Assembly (NCBI RefSeq): GCF_938010525.1
Contig: NZ_CALLVK010000020.1
Span: 1-64,000 of the forward strand
Length of the DNA: 64,000 nucleotides
Direction: 5' to 3'
Origin: Abiotrophia sp938010525
GTDB taxonomy: Bacteria > Bacillota > Bacilli > Lactobacillales > Aerococcaceae
Shown here piece by piece: positions 40,689 to 48,166 of the stretch. The position numbers were made by a program, and so were the translations under genes. Positions within the stretch are counted from its first letter, which is position 1; each line of letters starts with the position of its first letter. The notes below the pieces were generated by a model. The model worked only from the letters and a program-made list of their open reading frames with translations, was not told where the DNA came from and made no database searches.

Positions 40689-40893
40689 GTCCAGTGTGGG
40701 CCAAGCCCCACGGTCAAAAGACGGTGCTTGTGGTGTCTAGGATGTGGCGCCTATCTGAAGGGCTTGGAAGGTCAGTGACTTAGCCCTTCAATAGCGACAC
40801 AAGGCGGAAGACAGCCAAAGGCTGGCTGTAGCCGGTCCCACCTCAAGCTCCGCCTTTTGGTTTAAGCGGGGCTAGGCTCACACGCATTTGGAC
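40689..40893 (+). ncRNA. Structured repeat element, copy C
   Basis: A 205-bp copy. Stems: GTCC / GGAC and GTGTGGG / CTCACAC, AGCCCC / GGGGCT, CGGTGCTTG / CAAGCTCCG (imperfect), TGTGGCGC / GCGACACA (one mismatch), AAGGGCT / AGCCCTT, CAGCC / GGCTG. The conserved blocks AAGGCGGAAGACAGCC and GGCTGTAGCCGGTCCCA are present. It is followed 31 bp later by copy D in the same orientation. Confidence 0.65.
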
Positions 40894-40924
40894 ACCTTCA
40901 ACTTCGTCTCTATCCCCTTTCGTA

Positions 40925-41126
40925 GTCCAGTGTGAGACCAGCCCCACGTCCAAAAACGGGCTTGTGGTGCAGAGGATGCCTCGCGTATCAGAAGGGCTTG
41001 GAACGCTAGTGACCTAGCCCTTCGATAGCGAGGCAAGGCGGAAGACAGCCGCAGGCTGGCTGCAGCCGGTCCCACCACAAGCCCGTCTTTTGGCTCGAGT
41101 GGGGCTGGCCTCACACGCTCCCGGAC
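40925..41126 (+). ncRNA. Structured repeat element, copy D (best formed)
   Basis: A 202-bp copy. Outer GTCC / GGAC and GTGTGAG / CTCACAC with CCAGCCCCAC / GTGGGGCTGG; second CGGGCTTGTGGTG / CACCACAAGCCCG; third TGCCTCGC / GCGAGGCA; inner AAGGGCT / AGCCCTT around a conserved loop; last CAGCC-GCA-GGCTG. Conserved blocks: GGATGCC, GCGTATCAG, AAGGCGGAAGACA and CTGGCTGCAGCCGGTCCC. It lies 3' of the small gene at 41170, before its terminator. Confidence 0.68.
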
Positions 41127-41131
41127 ACAGA

Positions 41132-41165
41132 TAAAAAGGGTGGGAAATTCTTTTCCCACCCTTTC
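41132..41165. terminator. Bidirectional terminator after the 116-aa gene
   Basis: AAAGGGTGGGAA / TTTTCCCACCCTTT stem with a short loop, T runs on both strands. Confidence 0.87.
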
Positions 41166-41169
41166 TATA

Positions 41170-41520
41170 TTACCCCTCCGTCTGGCGGAGATGGTCCACA
41201 AATTTATCCAATTGATGCTTGTCCCGCGCCTTCTGGGCCTGAGAAATATTGCTTGGATTGAGGTAAATCCGTAGCTGTTCGACGTCGGCCGCATCATAGG
41301 CGACCACTGCCTCCCCTTCTTCCTCATTGTCCGAGACCCGAGCCACCCGGGCGAATTCCTGGCTCAAGAGAGCCAACAAATCCTCGGCCACGGCTTCCCG
41401 TAAGACTTGATACATGGCGGCAAAGGGCGCCGGAATCATAAAGGCGTCAACCTGCACCAAGTCATCTTGGGCTTGCTCCTTGTGGGCTTTTTGCTTTCTT
41501 TTGCTTGGCTTTTTGGACAC
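41170..41520 (-). CDS. Small hypothetical cytosolic protein
   Basis: A 116-residue protein with a basic N-terminus (SKKPSKRKQKAHKEQ) and a mixed helix/strand body (FMIPAPFAAMYQVLREAVAEDL, YDAADVEQLRIYL). No known domain. The start is GTG with AAGGAG 7 nt upstream. It ends 16 bp before the HAD hydrolase gene's stop region on the same strand side, so it probably follows that gene in an operon. Confidence 0.65.
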   Translation of the reverse strand: MSKKPSKRKQKAHKEQAQDDLVQVDAFMIPAPFAAMYQVLREAVAEDLLALLSQEFARVARVSDNEEEGEAVVAYDAADVEQLRIYLNPSNISQAQKARDKHQLDKFVDHLRQTEG

Positions 41521-41536
41521 GGTCTTGCTCCTTTAC

Positions 41537-42370
41537 TTAGCGACGATATTGGGCCAGGAAGGCCGCGCTTGGGTCGGCCACTAGGGCTTCCAAGATATCA
41601 ATCACAGCTTGCGATTCATTATCGCCAATTTGATAATGGCAGATAGCCAATAAATCTGGATCGGCGTTGCCCATGGCTAGGCTATAATCGACCACTTCCA
41701 TCATGGTCTGGTCATTGAGGCTATCACCGAAGGCCATGGTCTGGCTGGCATCCGTCTGCAGATAGTCTTGCAGGTAGCGGATGGCCTTGCCCTTGCCCCC
41801 TTGGGGACTGAAGACATCAATCCAACGGCCACCACTGGTCACCGCATGCCCCTCTGGAAAACGTTCATTGAGAATCCGCGTCATGACCTTATTGTCAGCT
41901 ACGCTACGCTTACTCATGACCGATAGTTGAAGAATGGCTTCTTCTGGATTGAGGTCACGGAAATTAGCCAAATGATCAATATGCGGATGGTAGAGACGGA
42001 AATGATCCAAGGCCTCCAAATCTTGAGTAACGGCATAGGAGCCACGGTCGGTCATGACTAGACAGAAGAAATCCGAGAACTCGTTGAGGAAGTCAATAAT
42101 GGCTTCGGTTGTGTCGTAGTCCAAGGCGCTATAATGAAGGCCTTGCTCTTCTACCATAATGGCATTGCCGTTAGTGGAGGCAAAGAGCAGTTCCTGACGC
42201 AATTGGTCATCAAAATAGCCGCTCAACTTAGGATAGCTATTGCCTGAGGCAATACAGACCCGGGTTCCGGCTTCCTTAAGGGCATGAACTGCCCGCTCGA
42301 AGCGATCCAAATCAAAGGACTTGTCCCCTCTTAAGAGGGTACCGTCCATATCAATGGCGATTAATTTCAT
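41537..42370 (-). CDS. Cof-type HAD-IIB family phosphatase
   Basis: A 277-residue cytosolic HAD phosphatase. LIAIDMDGTLLRGDKSF at residues 3-19 carries the nucleophile Asp8 and Asp10; GTRVCIASGNSYPKL near 34 is motif II; GKGKAIRYLQDYLQ near 198 contains the conserved Lys; MAFGDSLNDQTMMEVVDYSLAMGNA near 217 is motif III. Such enzymes dephosphorylate sugar phosphates, PLP or flavin precursors. The AAGGAG SD lies 10 nt before the ATG. The aldo/keto reductase gene is upstream on the same strand. Confidence 0.92.
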   Translation of the reverse strand: MKLIAIDMDGTLLRGDKSFDLDRFERAVHALKEAGTRVCIASGNSYPKLSGYFDDQLRQELLFASTNGNAIMVEEQGLHYSALDYDTTEAIIDFLNEFSDFFCLVMTDRGSYAVTQDLEALDHFRLYHPHIDHLANFRDLNPEEAILQLSVMSKRSVADNKVMTRILNERFPEGHAVTSGGRWIDVFSPQGGKGKAIRYLQDYLQTDASQTMAFGDSLNDQTMMEVVDYSLAMGNADPDLLAICHYQIGDNESQAVIDILEALVADPSAAFLAQYRR

Positions 42371-42395
42371 TGATTCTTGTCTCCTTCACACTTGA

Positions 42396-43319
42396 TTAAG
42401 GGAGGCGATTGCCTGCACTCTTGTAGATGTCATACCATTCTTGACGAGTCATTTGCACACGTTCAGCCTGGGCCAGCGCTTCAATCCGCTTAGGACTCAT
42501 GGTCCCCACAATGGGTTGGAAGCCTGCCGGATGGCGCAAGAGCCAGGCAATGACCATGGCTTCGAAGGCCACACCATGCTGCTTAGCACCCTGACTTAAG
42601 GTCTCGGTCAAGAGCTGATAGTCTGGATGGGTCATGAAGACCCCTTGATGCAAGTCTACCTGGAAGGGCGACCATGGTTGGATAGTGATGCCCTTGAGGC
42701 GACAATAATCCAGAATGCCTCCATCCCGGTTAATGCCTGCTTCTTCTCGCATATTCACATTGAGGCCGGCATCAATCATGGGGGTGTGGGCAGGCCCCAA
42801 CTGCAATTGATTAATAATGAGGGGCTGGGTGACACTGGCCTGAAGCAGCTCCATTTGATAGGGATTCTGATTGCTGACGCCGAAATAACGCACCTTACCG
42901 GCTGCATGCAAACGGTCGAAGGCGGCTGCCACCTGGTCCGGCTCCATCAAGGCATCGGGCCGATGTAGGAGCAAGACGTCCAGATAGTCGGTCTTGAGGC
43001 GTTTGAGAATGCCGTCTACCGAATCCAGGATATGCTGGCTGGAAAAGTCAAAATATCCTTCCGGCAGGCGAATCCCACATTTGGACTGGATTAGCAGTTG
43101 ATCACGCGCAATACCTAGTTCCTTGACAGCTTGAGCAAAGCGGACTTCCGACTCGCCCCGGCCATAGATATCGGCATGATCGAAGAAATTAATGCCGACC
43201 TGGCGGGCGGTCTCCAGAACCTGGCTAGCTTCTTGTAGCGAATGGGAGGCCATGCGCATGCAGCCTAGGGCGATGCGACTGGCTCCGGCCAAGTGACGAC
43301 CAAGACATAAGGTTTCCAT
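42396..43319 (-). CDS. Aldo/keto reductase family oxidoreductase
   Basis: A 307-residue NADPH-dependent reductase. IALGCMRMASHSLQEASQVL near residue 16, the catalytic tetrad segment FFDHADIYGRGESE near 45-58 (Asp and Tyr), Lys in QSKCGIRL near 83, His in VLLLHRPDAL near 116, then YFGVSNQNPYQMELL near 145 and the cofactor region IVGTMSPKRIEAL near 275. This is the YdhF-like branch. The physiological substrate is unknown. An AAGGAG SD precedes the ATG. Confidence 0.9.
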   Translation of the reverse strand: METLCLGRHLAGASRIALGCMRMASHSLQEASQVLETARQVGINFFDHADIYGRGESEVRFAQAVKELGIARDQLLIQSKCGIRLPEGYFDFSSQHILDSVDGILKRLKTDYLDVLLLHRPDALMEPDQVAAAFDRLHAAGKVRYFGVSNQNPYQMELLQASVTQPLIINQLQLGPAHTPMIDAGLNVNMREEAGINRDGGILDYCRLKGITIQPWSPFQVDLHQGVFMTHPDYQLLTETLSQGAKQHGVAFEAMVIAWLLRHPAGFQPIVGTMSPKRIEALAQAERVQMTRQEWYDIYKSAGNRLP

Positions 43320-43363
43320 GATAGCGACTCCTTTATTGGCTGGCGTAGGAATGGGACAAGGTC

Positions 43364-44857
43364 TTACTTCTTGAACATACCGGTAATCCCGCGGGATACC
43401 ACACGGCCGACTTCACGACCCACTTGGCCGACCACGTTCTTCATGAAACGATCCAAGAGGTTGTCTGTCTTGCGACCACCAGTGCTGGTTGATTTCTTGC
43501 TAGTTTTTGCCACGTCTTCATCCTCCTCTTCTTCTGCTTCTGCTGCCTCTGCGGCTTGAGCGGCTGCTAAGAGGGCCGCTTCCTGTTCTTGGGTTTGTTT
43601 GAGAATGACTTCATGGGCACTCTCACGGTCAATAGCTTCACCATACTTATCATCCAATGGTGAGCTATTCATTAGGCTAGCCTTAAGGGTTGGGTCGATA
43701 GTTCCTAAGAGACTTTGCGGTGGGTAAATCAATACCCGGTCAGCCAGGCTAGGGCTACCATCTTCCGTCAGGGTAGACACCACAGCTTCCCCTACCTTGA
43801 GTTCTTGAATGACCTTGGCTAGGTCTTGGTTGGCTTCTTGACGGAAGGTGTCCGCTACCGTTTTAACAGTCTTGAGTTCCTTAGGTGTAAAGGCCCGCAA
43901 ACCATGCTGGATGCGGTTAGCCAATTGGCTGGCTACCTTGTCTGGAATATCGGTTGGGTTTTGGGTAATGAAGTAAACCCCAACCCCTTTGGACCGCACT
44001 AAGCGGACAATGAGCTCAATCTTCTCTAATAAGACAGCCGGCGCATCTTTGAAAAGGGCGTGGGCTTCATCGAAGAAGAAGACCAACTTAGGTTTATCCA
44101 AGTCCCCGACTTCCGGAAGGTTCTCATAGAGCTCAGCCAAGAGGGCCAAGAGCACAGTCGCATACAAGGTTGGTTGGTTGAAGAGCTGTTCCGCATTGAG
44201 GATGTTGACAATCCCACGGCCATTGCTGTCTTGACGCATGAGGTCGGCAATCTCCAAGCTTGGCTCACCAAAGAAGTTGGCAGCCCCTTGTTGCTCTAAA
44301 ATAACCAAAGAGCGTAAAATAGCCCCAACTGAACGCGCTGGAATGTTACCGTAGTGTTGGCTTAATTCGCCAGCATGAGCGGCTACATAGTTAAGCATGG
44401 CCCGCAAGTCCATGAGGTCAATCAGCAAGAGACCTTGCTTATCGGCCACATCGAAGACCACGTTGAGAATGGATTCTTGGGTTTCATTGAGGCCCAAGAG
44501 ACGGGTTAACATGACAGGCCCCATATCGGAGACGGTCAAACGCAAAGGCGTCCCGTTCTCGCCTTTGACATCCCAAAGTTGTACAGGATAAGAACTTGGT
44601 TCATAGTTCTCACGACCTGTCTGAGCCAGACGCTCGCTGACATCGGTATTATTGGCTTGAGCCAAGGACATAAGGTCCCCCTTGATATCAGAGAGGACGA
44701 CTGGAATGCCTTCTTGGCTTAGCAATTCGGCCAAGACCTTAAGGGTCACGGTCTTACCGGTCCCTGTCGCACCGGCGATAATGCCGTGACGGTTTAATTT
44801 ATCAAGGCGAAGTTGCGCTGGATGCGCCCCCTGCCCGAAGGTGATGACTGAAGTCAT
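43364..44857 (-). CDS. HerA-like helicase/ATPase domain protein (DUF853)
   Basis: A 497-residue cytosolic ATPase. RHGIIAGATGTGKTVTLKVLAELLSQEG near residue 24 is Walker A, ALVFFFDEAHALF-like sequence LVFFFDEAHALFKDAP near 263 is Walker B, and NPTDIPDKVASQLANRIQHGL near 300 is the family's sensor/arginine finger region. The C-terminus has a Glu-rich stretch, then a basic tail (VVGQVGREVGRVVSRGITG). DUF853 proteins are HerA-related, but in bacteria their target is unknown. The start is the ATG with GGGGGA upstream; an upstream in-frame extension has no SD. Confidence 0.87.
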   Translation of the reverse strand: MTSVITFGQGAHPAQLRLDKLNRHGIIAGATGTGKTVTLKVLAELLSQEGIPVVLSDIKGDLMSLAQANNTDVSERLAQTGRENYEPSSYPVQLWDVKGENGTPLRLTVSDMGPVMLTRLLGLNETQESILNVVFDVADKQGLLLIDLMDLRAMLNYVAAHAGELSQHYGNIPARSVGAILRSLVILEQQGAANFFGEPSLEIADLMRQDSNGRGIVNILNAEQLFNQPTLYATVLLALLAELYENLPEVGDLDKPKLVFFFDEAHALFKDAPAVLLEKIELIVRLVRSKGVGVYFITQNPTDIPDKVASQLANRIQHGLRAFTPKELKTVKTVADTFRQEANQDLAKVIQELKVGEAVVSTLTEDGSPSLADRVLIYPPQSLLGTIDPTLKASLMNSSPLDDKYGEAIDRESAHEVILKQTQEQEAALLAAAQAAEAAEAEEEEDEDVAKTSKKSTSTGGRKTDNLLDRFMKNVVGQVGREVGRVVSRGITGMFKK

Positions 44858-44952
44858 GCTCTTTCCCCCTTTTTCTTGATGACACTGGACAGTCTTGGCC
44901 CAGTTGCCCATTCTACTCTTATTTTAACATATCCATGGCCCGTAAGCGACCA

Positions 44953-44988
44953 CAAAAAAACCGTCCACAGGTAAATCCTGTCGACGGC
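44953..44988 (-). terminator. Terminator after mecA
   Basis: CCGTCGACAGG / CCTGTGGACGG stem followed by TTTTTTT on the minus strand. Confidence 0.87.
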
Positions 44989-44996
44989 AGTTATTC

Positions 44997-45710
44997 TTAA
45001 AATTGTGCGAAGAATGCCAAGGCATCTCCCGCTTGCAAGAGTTCCCCGTGTTCCTTCAAGATGGCTTCCTTGACGGTGGCTTCTTCCCCAAATTCCAGCA
45101 TGAAGAGGAATTGTTGGTAGAGACCGTCTGGTTCATAATCACCAATCACATCGCTCAAGACCAGATAGTAGGCGTCATGATAGCGATAGAGGCTATTTTC
45201 AACCGGGAAGTCCCGTAGTTGACGTGCCAACTTGAGGAAATCATCCAAGCTATCGAAGCAGACAATCTCAGGTCCTACAGGTTCTTCTTGATCCTGGGCC
45301 TGTTCAATCTCGGCTTCAATCTCCTTGGTCAAGCCTTCGAGGACTTCTAGCTTCTCATTGACGCTGAGGTCTTCTTGATCCTGGGCTTGTTGCTTATCTT
45401 TTAGGGCGGATTTACGACGGTCCAAGAGACGTTTGAGGACTTCGTTCTCCAGCAAATCTTCTAGGCCATTACCACTGCTACGGCTAATGTAGAGTTCGAG
45501 GCCTCGATCGGATGGGATGACATGGAAAGTGACGGAATCAGATTCCGCGAATTGGTTCTCCACGTCCACCTCTTCCAGGATGGAGTAGAAGAATTGCTCA
45601 ATGCGGGCATGGTTGCTAATCAGTTCTAGGAAGTTAATCCCTCGTTCTTCCAGATCTTCCGGCATAATCAAGACTTTGATTGTATCCTCATTGATACGTT
45701 CCATTTCCAT
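44997..45710 (-). CDS. mecA: Adaptor protein MecA
   Basis: Adaptor that brings substrates to the ClpC/ClpP protease, 237 residues. N-terminal substrate-binding domain MEMERINEDTIKVLIMPEDLEERGINFLEL (about residues 1-85), an acidic linker with two copies of AQDQE (about 100-145), and a C-terminal ClpC-binding domain from about 150 with IVCFDSLDDFLKLARQL and YRYHDAYYLVL. Length and layout match Firmicute MecA. The AGGAGG SD is 7 nt upstream. It is transcribed downstream of spx on the same strand, each with its own terminator. Confidence 0.93.
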   Translation of the reverse strand: MEMERINEDTIKVLIMPEDLEERGINFLELISNHARIEQFFYSILEEVDVENQFAESDSVTFHVIPSDRGLELYISRSSGNGLEDLLENEVLKRLLDRRKSALKDKQQAQDQEDLSVNEKLEVLEGLTKEIEAEIEQAQDQEEPVGPEIVCFDSLDDFLKLARQLRDFPVENSLYRYHDAYYLVLSDVIGDYEPDGLYQQFLFMLEFGEEATVKEAILKEHGELLQAGDALAFFAQF

Positions 45711-45785
45711 AGTAACACCTCCTCTATTTCTTCATTATACTAAACTTTAGGCCAAGACGCTATCCTAATGTATTGTCCTAAGGGA

Positions 45786-45825
45786 AAAGAAAGGCGAGGC
45801 AGAAACAAGGTTCCGGCCTCACCTA
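45786..45825 (-). terminator. Terminator after spx
   Basis: GAGGCCGGAAC / imperfect complement CAAG..GCCTC hairpin followed by TTTCTTTT on the minus strand. Confidence 0.6.
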
Positions 45826-45836
45826 GACTCTATTCA

Positions 45837-46235
45837 TTACTCATTGACTAAGGCTTGCACCTTACGCAATTCCAAGGCACGCACTTCGCGTGGCAAGAAA
45901 CGACGAATTTCATCTTCATTGAAGCCGATTTGCAGGCGTTTCTCGTCAATCATGATTGGACGACGCAAGAGACCTGGTTGCTCTTGCACAATGCGATAAA
46001 AGTCATTCAAGGATAATTCGCTAATTTCAATATTTAAGTCTGAATATGCTTTGGAACGGGTTGAGACGATATCTTCTGTCCCTTCTTCTGTCATACGTAA
46101 AATATCTTTAATTTCTTGTAGAGACAGTGGTTCCGAAAAGATATTACGTTCTGTGTAGGGAATTTGATGTTCTTCCAACCAGGCGCGGGCCTTACGGCAT
46201 GAAGTACAACTTGGGGTCGTATATAACGTTACCAA
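45837..46235 (-). CDS. spx: Transcriptional regulator Spx
   Basis: RNA-polymerase-binding regulator of the thiol and oxidative stress response, 132 residues. The N-terminal redox CxxC is TTPSCTSCRKA (Cys10/Cys13), and the RRPIMIDEKRLQIGFNEDEIRRF block with the RPI motif is near residues 89-111. The start is TTG with AAGGAG 8 nt upstream, which gives the standard length; an upstream TTG overlaps the SD itself. Spx is degraded by ClpXP and can be affected by MecA, which is encoded next door. Confidence 0.93.
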   Translation of the reverse strand: MVTLYTTPSCTSCRKARAWLEEHQIPYTERNIFSEPLSLQEIKDILRMTEEGTEDIVSTRSKAYSDLNIEISELSLNDFYRIVQEQPGLLRRPIMIDEKRLQIGFNEDEIRRFLPREVRALELRKVQALVNE

Positions 46236-46473
46236 ACTAATCACTCCTTTTTTCAATAACCACTACGATTACTACTCTGCTATTATACTACCCCTAGCCC
46301 CTGATTACTATACTTTTTTTGAAATTTAACAATAAATCATACTTAAGACCGAGATTAGTTCACAGCCGTAAACAAAACTTCACAAAAAATTCATATACTC
46401 TTAGGGAATTCTTTAAAAGTCCTTGTTCAATCTCTCCTCTGCCTGCTTTTGCTAGGCGGACACCACATTGCTT

Positions 46474-46502
46474 TTGTCAATTAAGTGAAACTGCGTTATA
46501 AT
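46474..46502 (+). promoter_or_regulatory. Promoter of trpS
   Basis: TTGTCA (46474-46479), a 17-nt spacer and TATAAT (46497-46502), 39 bp before the start codon. No T-box-like leader is possible in this short distance. Confidence 0.82.
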
Positions 46503-46540
46503 AATAGTAGCGAAACTAAGAGAGAATGAGGCTCGATTTG

Positions 46541-47536
46541 ATGAAATCCAAAATTTTTTCTGGCGTTCAACCCACCTCGGTTCCAACCATCGGGAACTAC
46601 GTTGGGGCTATGCGCCAATTTGTTGAATTACAAGATGACTATGACGCTACCTACTGTATCGTCAACCAGCACGCCATTACCGTGCCCCAAGACCCAGCCA
46701 AGCTCCACCAAACAACCCGTGAGTTGGCTGCCCTCTATCTAGCCCTAGGGATTGATCCTAAGAAGGCCACCATTTTCGTTCAGTCTGATGTCCCAGCCCA
46801 CACGCAAGCGGCTTGGATGATTCTCTGTACGACCGGCTTGGGCGAATTGGAGCGCATGACTCAATATAAAGATAAATCCACCAAGCAGGAAAGTGTCAAT
46901 GCTGGCTTGCTCTGCTACCCTGCCTTAATGGTAGCGGACATTATTCTCTATGATGCAGCCTATGTACCAGTGGGCGAAGACCAGAAGCAGCATTTGGAGT
47001 TGACCCGTAACTATGTGGACCGCTTCAACCAACGCTATGGCAAGGGCAAGGAGCTCCTAGTCAAACCTGAAATCATCACCCCTAAATCCGGTGGTCGGGT
47101 CATGAGTCTGCAAGACCCATTCAGCAAGATGAGCAAGTCCGATACCAACGCCAAGGCGACCATCTCCCTCCTAGATGATCCTAAGACCATCCTGAAGAAG
47201 ATGAAGAGTGCCGTCACCGACTCGGTTGGCCAAGTCAATTATGACCGTGAAAATCAACCGGCTGTAAGCAACTTGCTGGATATTTTCTCTGCTTTTTCTG
47301 GCCGTTCAATCGACTCTCTGGTAGCCGAATATCATGAGGCTGGCTATGGGACCTTTAAGCAGGCTATTGCCGACAGCATTATCGCGACCCTAGAGCCAAT
47401 CCAAGCGGAATATCACCGTCTCTTGACATCTAGCACCCTAGACGACATCTTGGCTGACGGAGCTAAGAAGGCCAACCAACAGGCTAACAAGGTCCTAGCG
47501 CGGATGGAGAAGGCAATTGGCTTGACTTATCGCTAA
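46541..47536 (+). CDS. trpS: Tryptophanyl-tRNA synthetase
   Basis: Charges tRNA-Trp. The 331-residue class I synthetase starts MKSKIFSGVQPTSVPTIGNY, with the HIGH-like motif TIGN, contains DVPAHTQAAWMILC and the KMSKS motif in DPFSKMSKSDTNAK near residue 192. The chosen ATG has GAGG about 9 nt upstream; a second in-frame ATG five codons earlier lacks a good SD. It overlaps with the promoter of the following perR gene. Confidence 0.96.
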   Translation: MKSKIFSGVQPTSVPTIGNYVGAMRQFVELQDDYDATYCIVNQHAITVPQDPAKLHQTTRELAALYLALGIDPKKATIFVQSDVPAHTQAAWMILCTTGLGELERMTQYKDKSTKQESVNAGLLCYPALMVADIILYDAAYVPVGEDQKQHLELTRNYVDRFNQRYGKGKELLVKPEIITPKSGGRVMSLQDPFSKMSKSDTNAKATISLLDDPKTILKKMKSAVTDSVGQVNYDRENQPAVSNLLDIFSAFSGRSIDSLVAEYHEAGYGTFKQAIADSIIATLEPIQAEYHRLLTSSTLDDILADGAKKANQQANKVLARMEKAIGLTYR

Positions 47537-47551
47537 AATTTGTGCTATAAT
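47522..47551 (+). promoter_or_regulatory. Promoter of perR
   Basis: TTGACT (47522-47527), 18-nt spacer and TATAAT (47546-47551), overlapping the end of trpS. Confidence 0.78.
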
Positions 47552-47605
47552 GTTATATGTAGCAGATTGTTTTAATTATCAATAAATAAAAGGAGGTGAC
47601 CCAAA

Positions 47606-48070
47606 ATGGAATATGTAACTGATGTCGCTAAAGAACTTGAACAAGTTGTTGCCCAACTTAAGAACAAGCACATTCGGATGACGCCGCAACGTCGCGCCAT
47701 TCTATCCTATATGATTCAGACACACAATCACCCTACCGTGGAAGAAATCTACCATGATCTCTTACCTGACTGGCCAAGCCTTAGTCTTGCGACCATCTAT
47801 AATAACCTGTCTTTCCTAGTCAAAGAAGGTTATGTCAATGAGATGAAATTCTCTGATGTCACCAGTCGTTATGACTACATGGGCCTAAATGGCTACAACC
47901 ATCAGCACATTATCTGTGAACGCTGTGGGAAAATTGCGGACTTCGCTATGACTAAGTTCCCAGATCCAACCGAAGACGTCCATAAACAAACCGGCTATAC
48001 AACCAACCGGACTAAAGTCGAAGTTTACGGTGTCTGCCCAGACTGCCAAGGTCGCATCCGCGCCTGGTAA
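47606..48070 (+). CDS. perR: Fur family repressor, PerR-like
   Basis: A 154-residue metal-dependent repressor. The winged-helix domain (about 1-85) holds IRMTPQRRAILSYMIQTHNHPT and SLATIYNNLSFLVKEGYVNEM, the recognition helix. The C-terminal half has SRYDYMG, NHQHIICERCGKIADF and VYGVCPDCQG with two CxxC zinc pairs, typical of PerR. His and Asp residues around DYMGLNGYNHQH match PerR metal ligands. PerR would sense peroxide by Fe-catalysed oxidation. The AAGGAGGTGACC SD is ideal. Its target genes are not shown here. Confidence 0.88.
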   Translation: MEYVTDVAKELEQVVAQLKNKHIRMTPQRRAILSYMIQTHNHPTVEEIYHDLLPDWPSLSLATIYNNLSFLVKEGYVNEMKFSDVTSRYDYMGLNGYNHQHIICERCGKIADFAMTKFPDPTEDVHKQTGYTTNRTKVEVYGVCPDCQGRIRAW

Positions 48071-48088
48071 TCACAGACGAAATCAAAT

Positions 48089-48115
48089 GACGAGGACTGA
48101 GTCCTCGTCAGTTTT
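48089..48115 (+). terminator. Terminator after perR
   Basis: GACGAGGACT / AGTCCTCGTC perfect stem followed by AGTTTTG. Confidence 0.82.
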
Positions 48116-48130
48116 GCATTCATAAAGCCA

Positions 48131-48158
48131 AAGGCAAGGGTTATACCCTTGCCTTTTT
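48131..48158 (+). terminator. Second terminator between perR and the glycan operon
   Basis: AAAGGCAAGGG / CCCTTGCCTTTTT stem with a TTATA loop. The T run is stronger on the plus strand; it may serve the convergent operon weakly. Confidence 0.72.
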
Positions 48159-48166
48159 GTTTTGTG

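Noticed and set aside
35963..41126. Terminal inverted repeats of insertion sequences, or an IscB/TnpB guide RNA
   Set aside because: No transposase, IscB or TnpB coding sequence lies in or between the copies, and the conserved multi-stem layout with compensated stems does not look like simple transposon ends. I do not recall a match to omegaRNA sequence.
40878..41327. Protein-coding gene on the minus strand across element D
   Set aside because: It overlaps the structured element and the start of a better supported gene, and its reading frame follows the palindrome rather than any known protein.
46236..46473. T-box riboswitch before trpS
   Set aside because: The trpS promoter leaves only about 39 bp of leader, too short, and no T-box sequence (UGGNACC-type) is seen.
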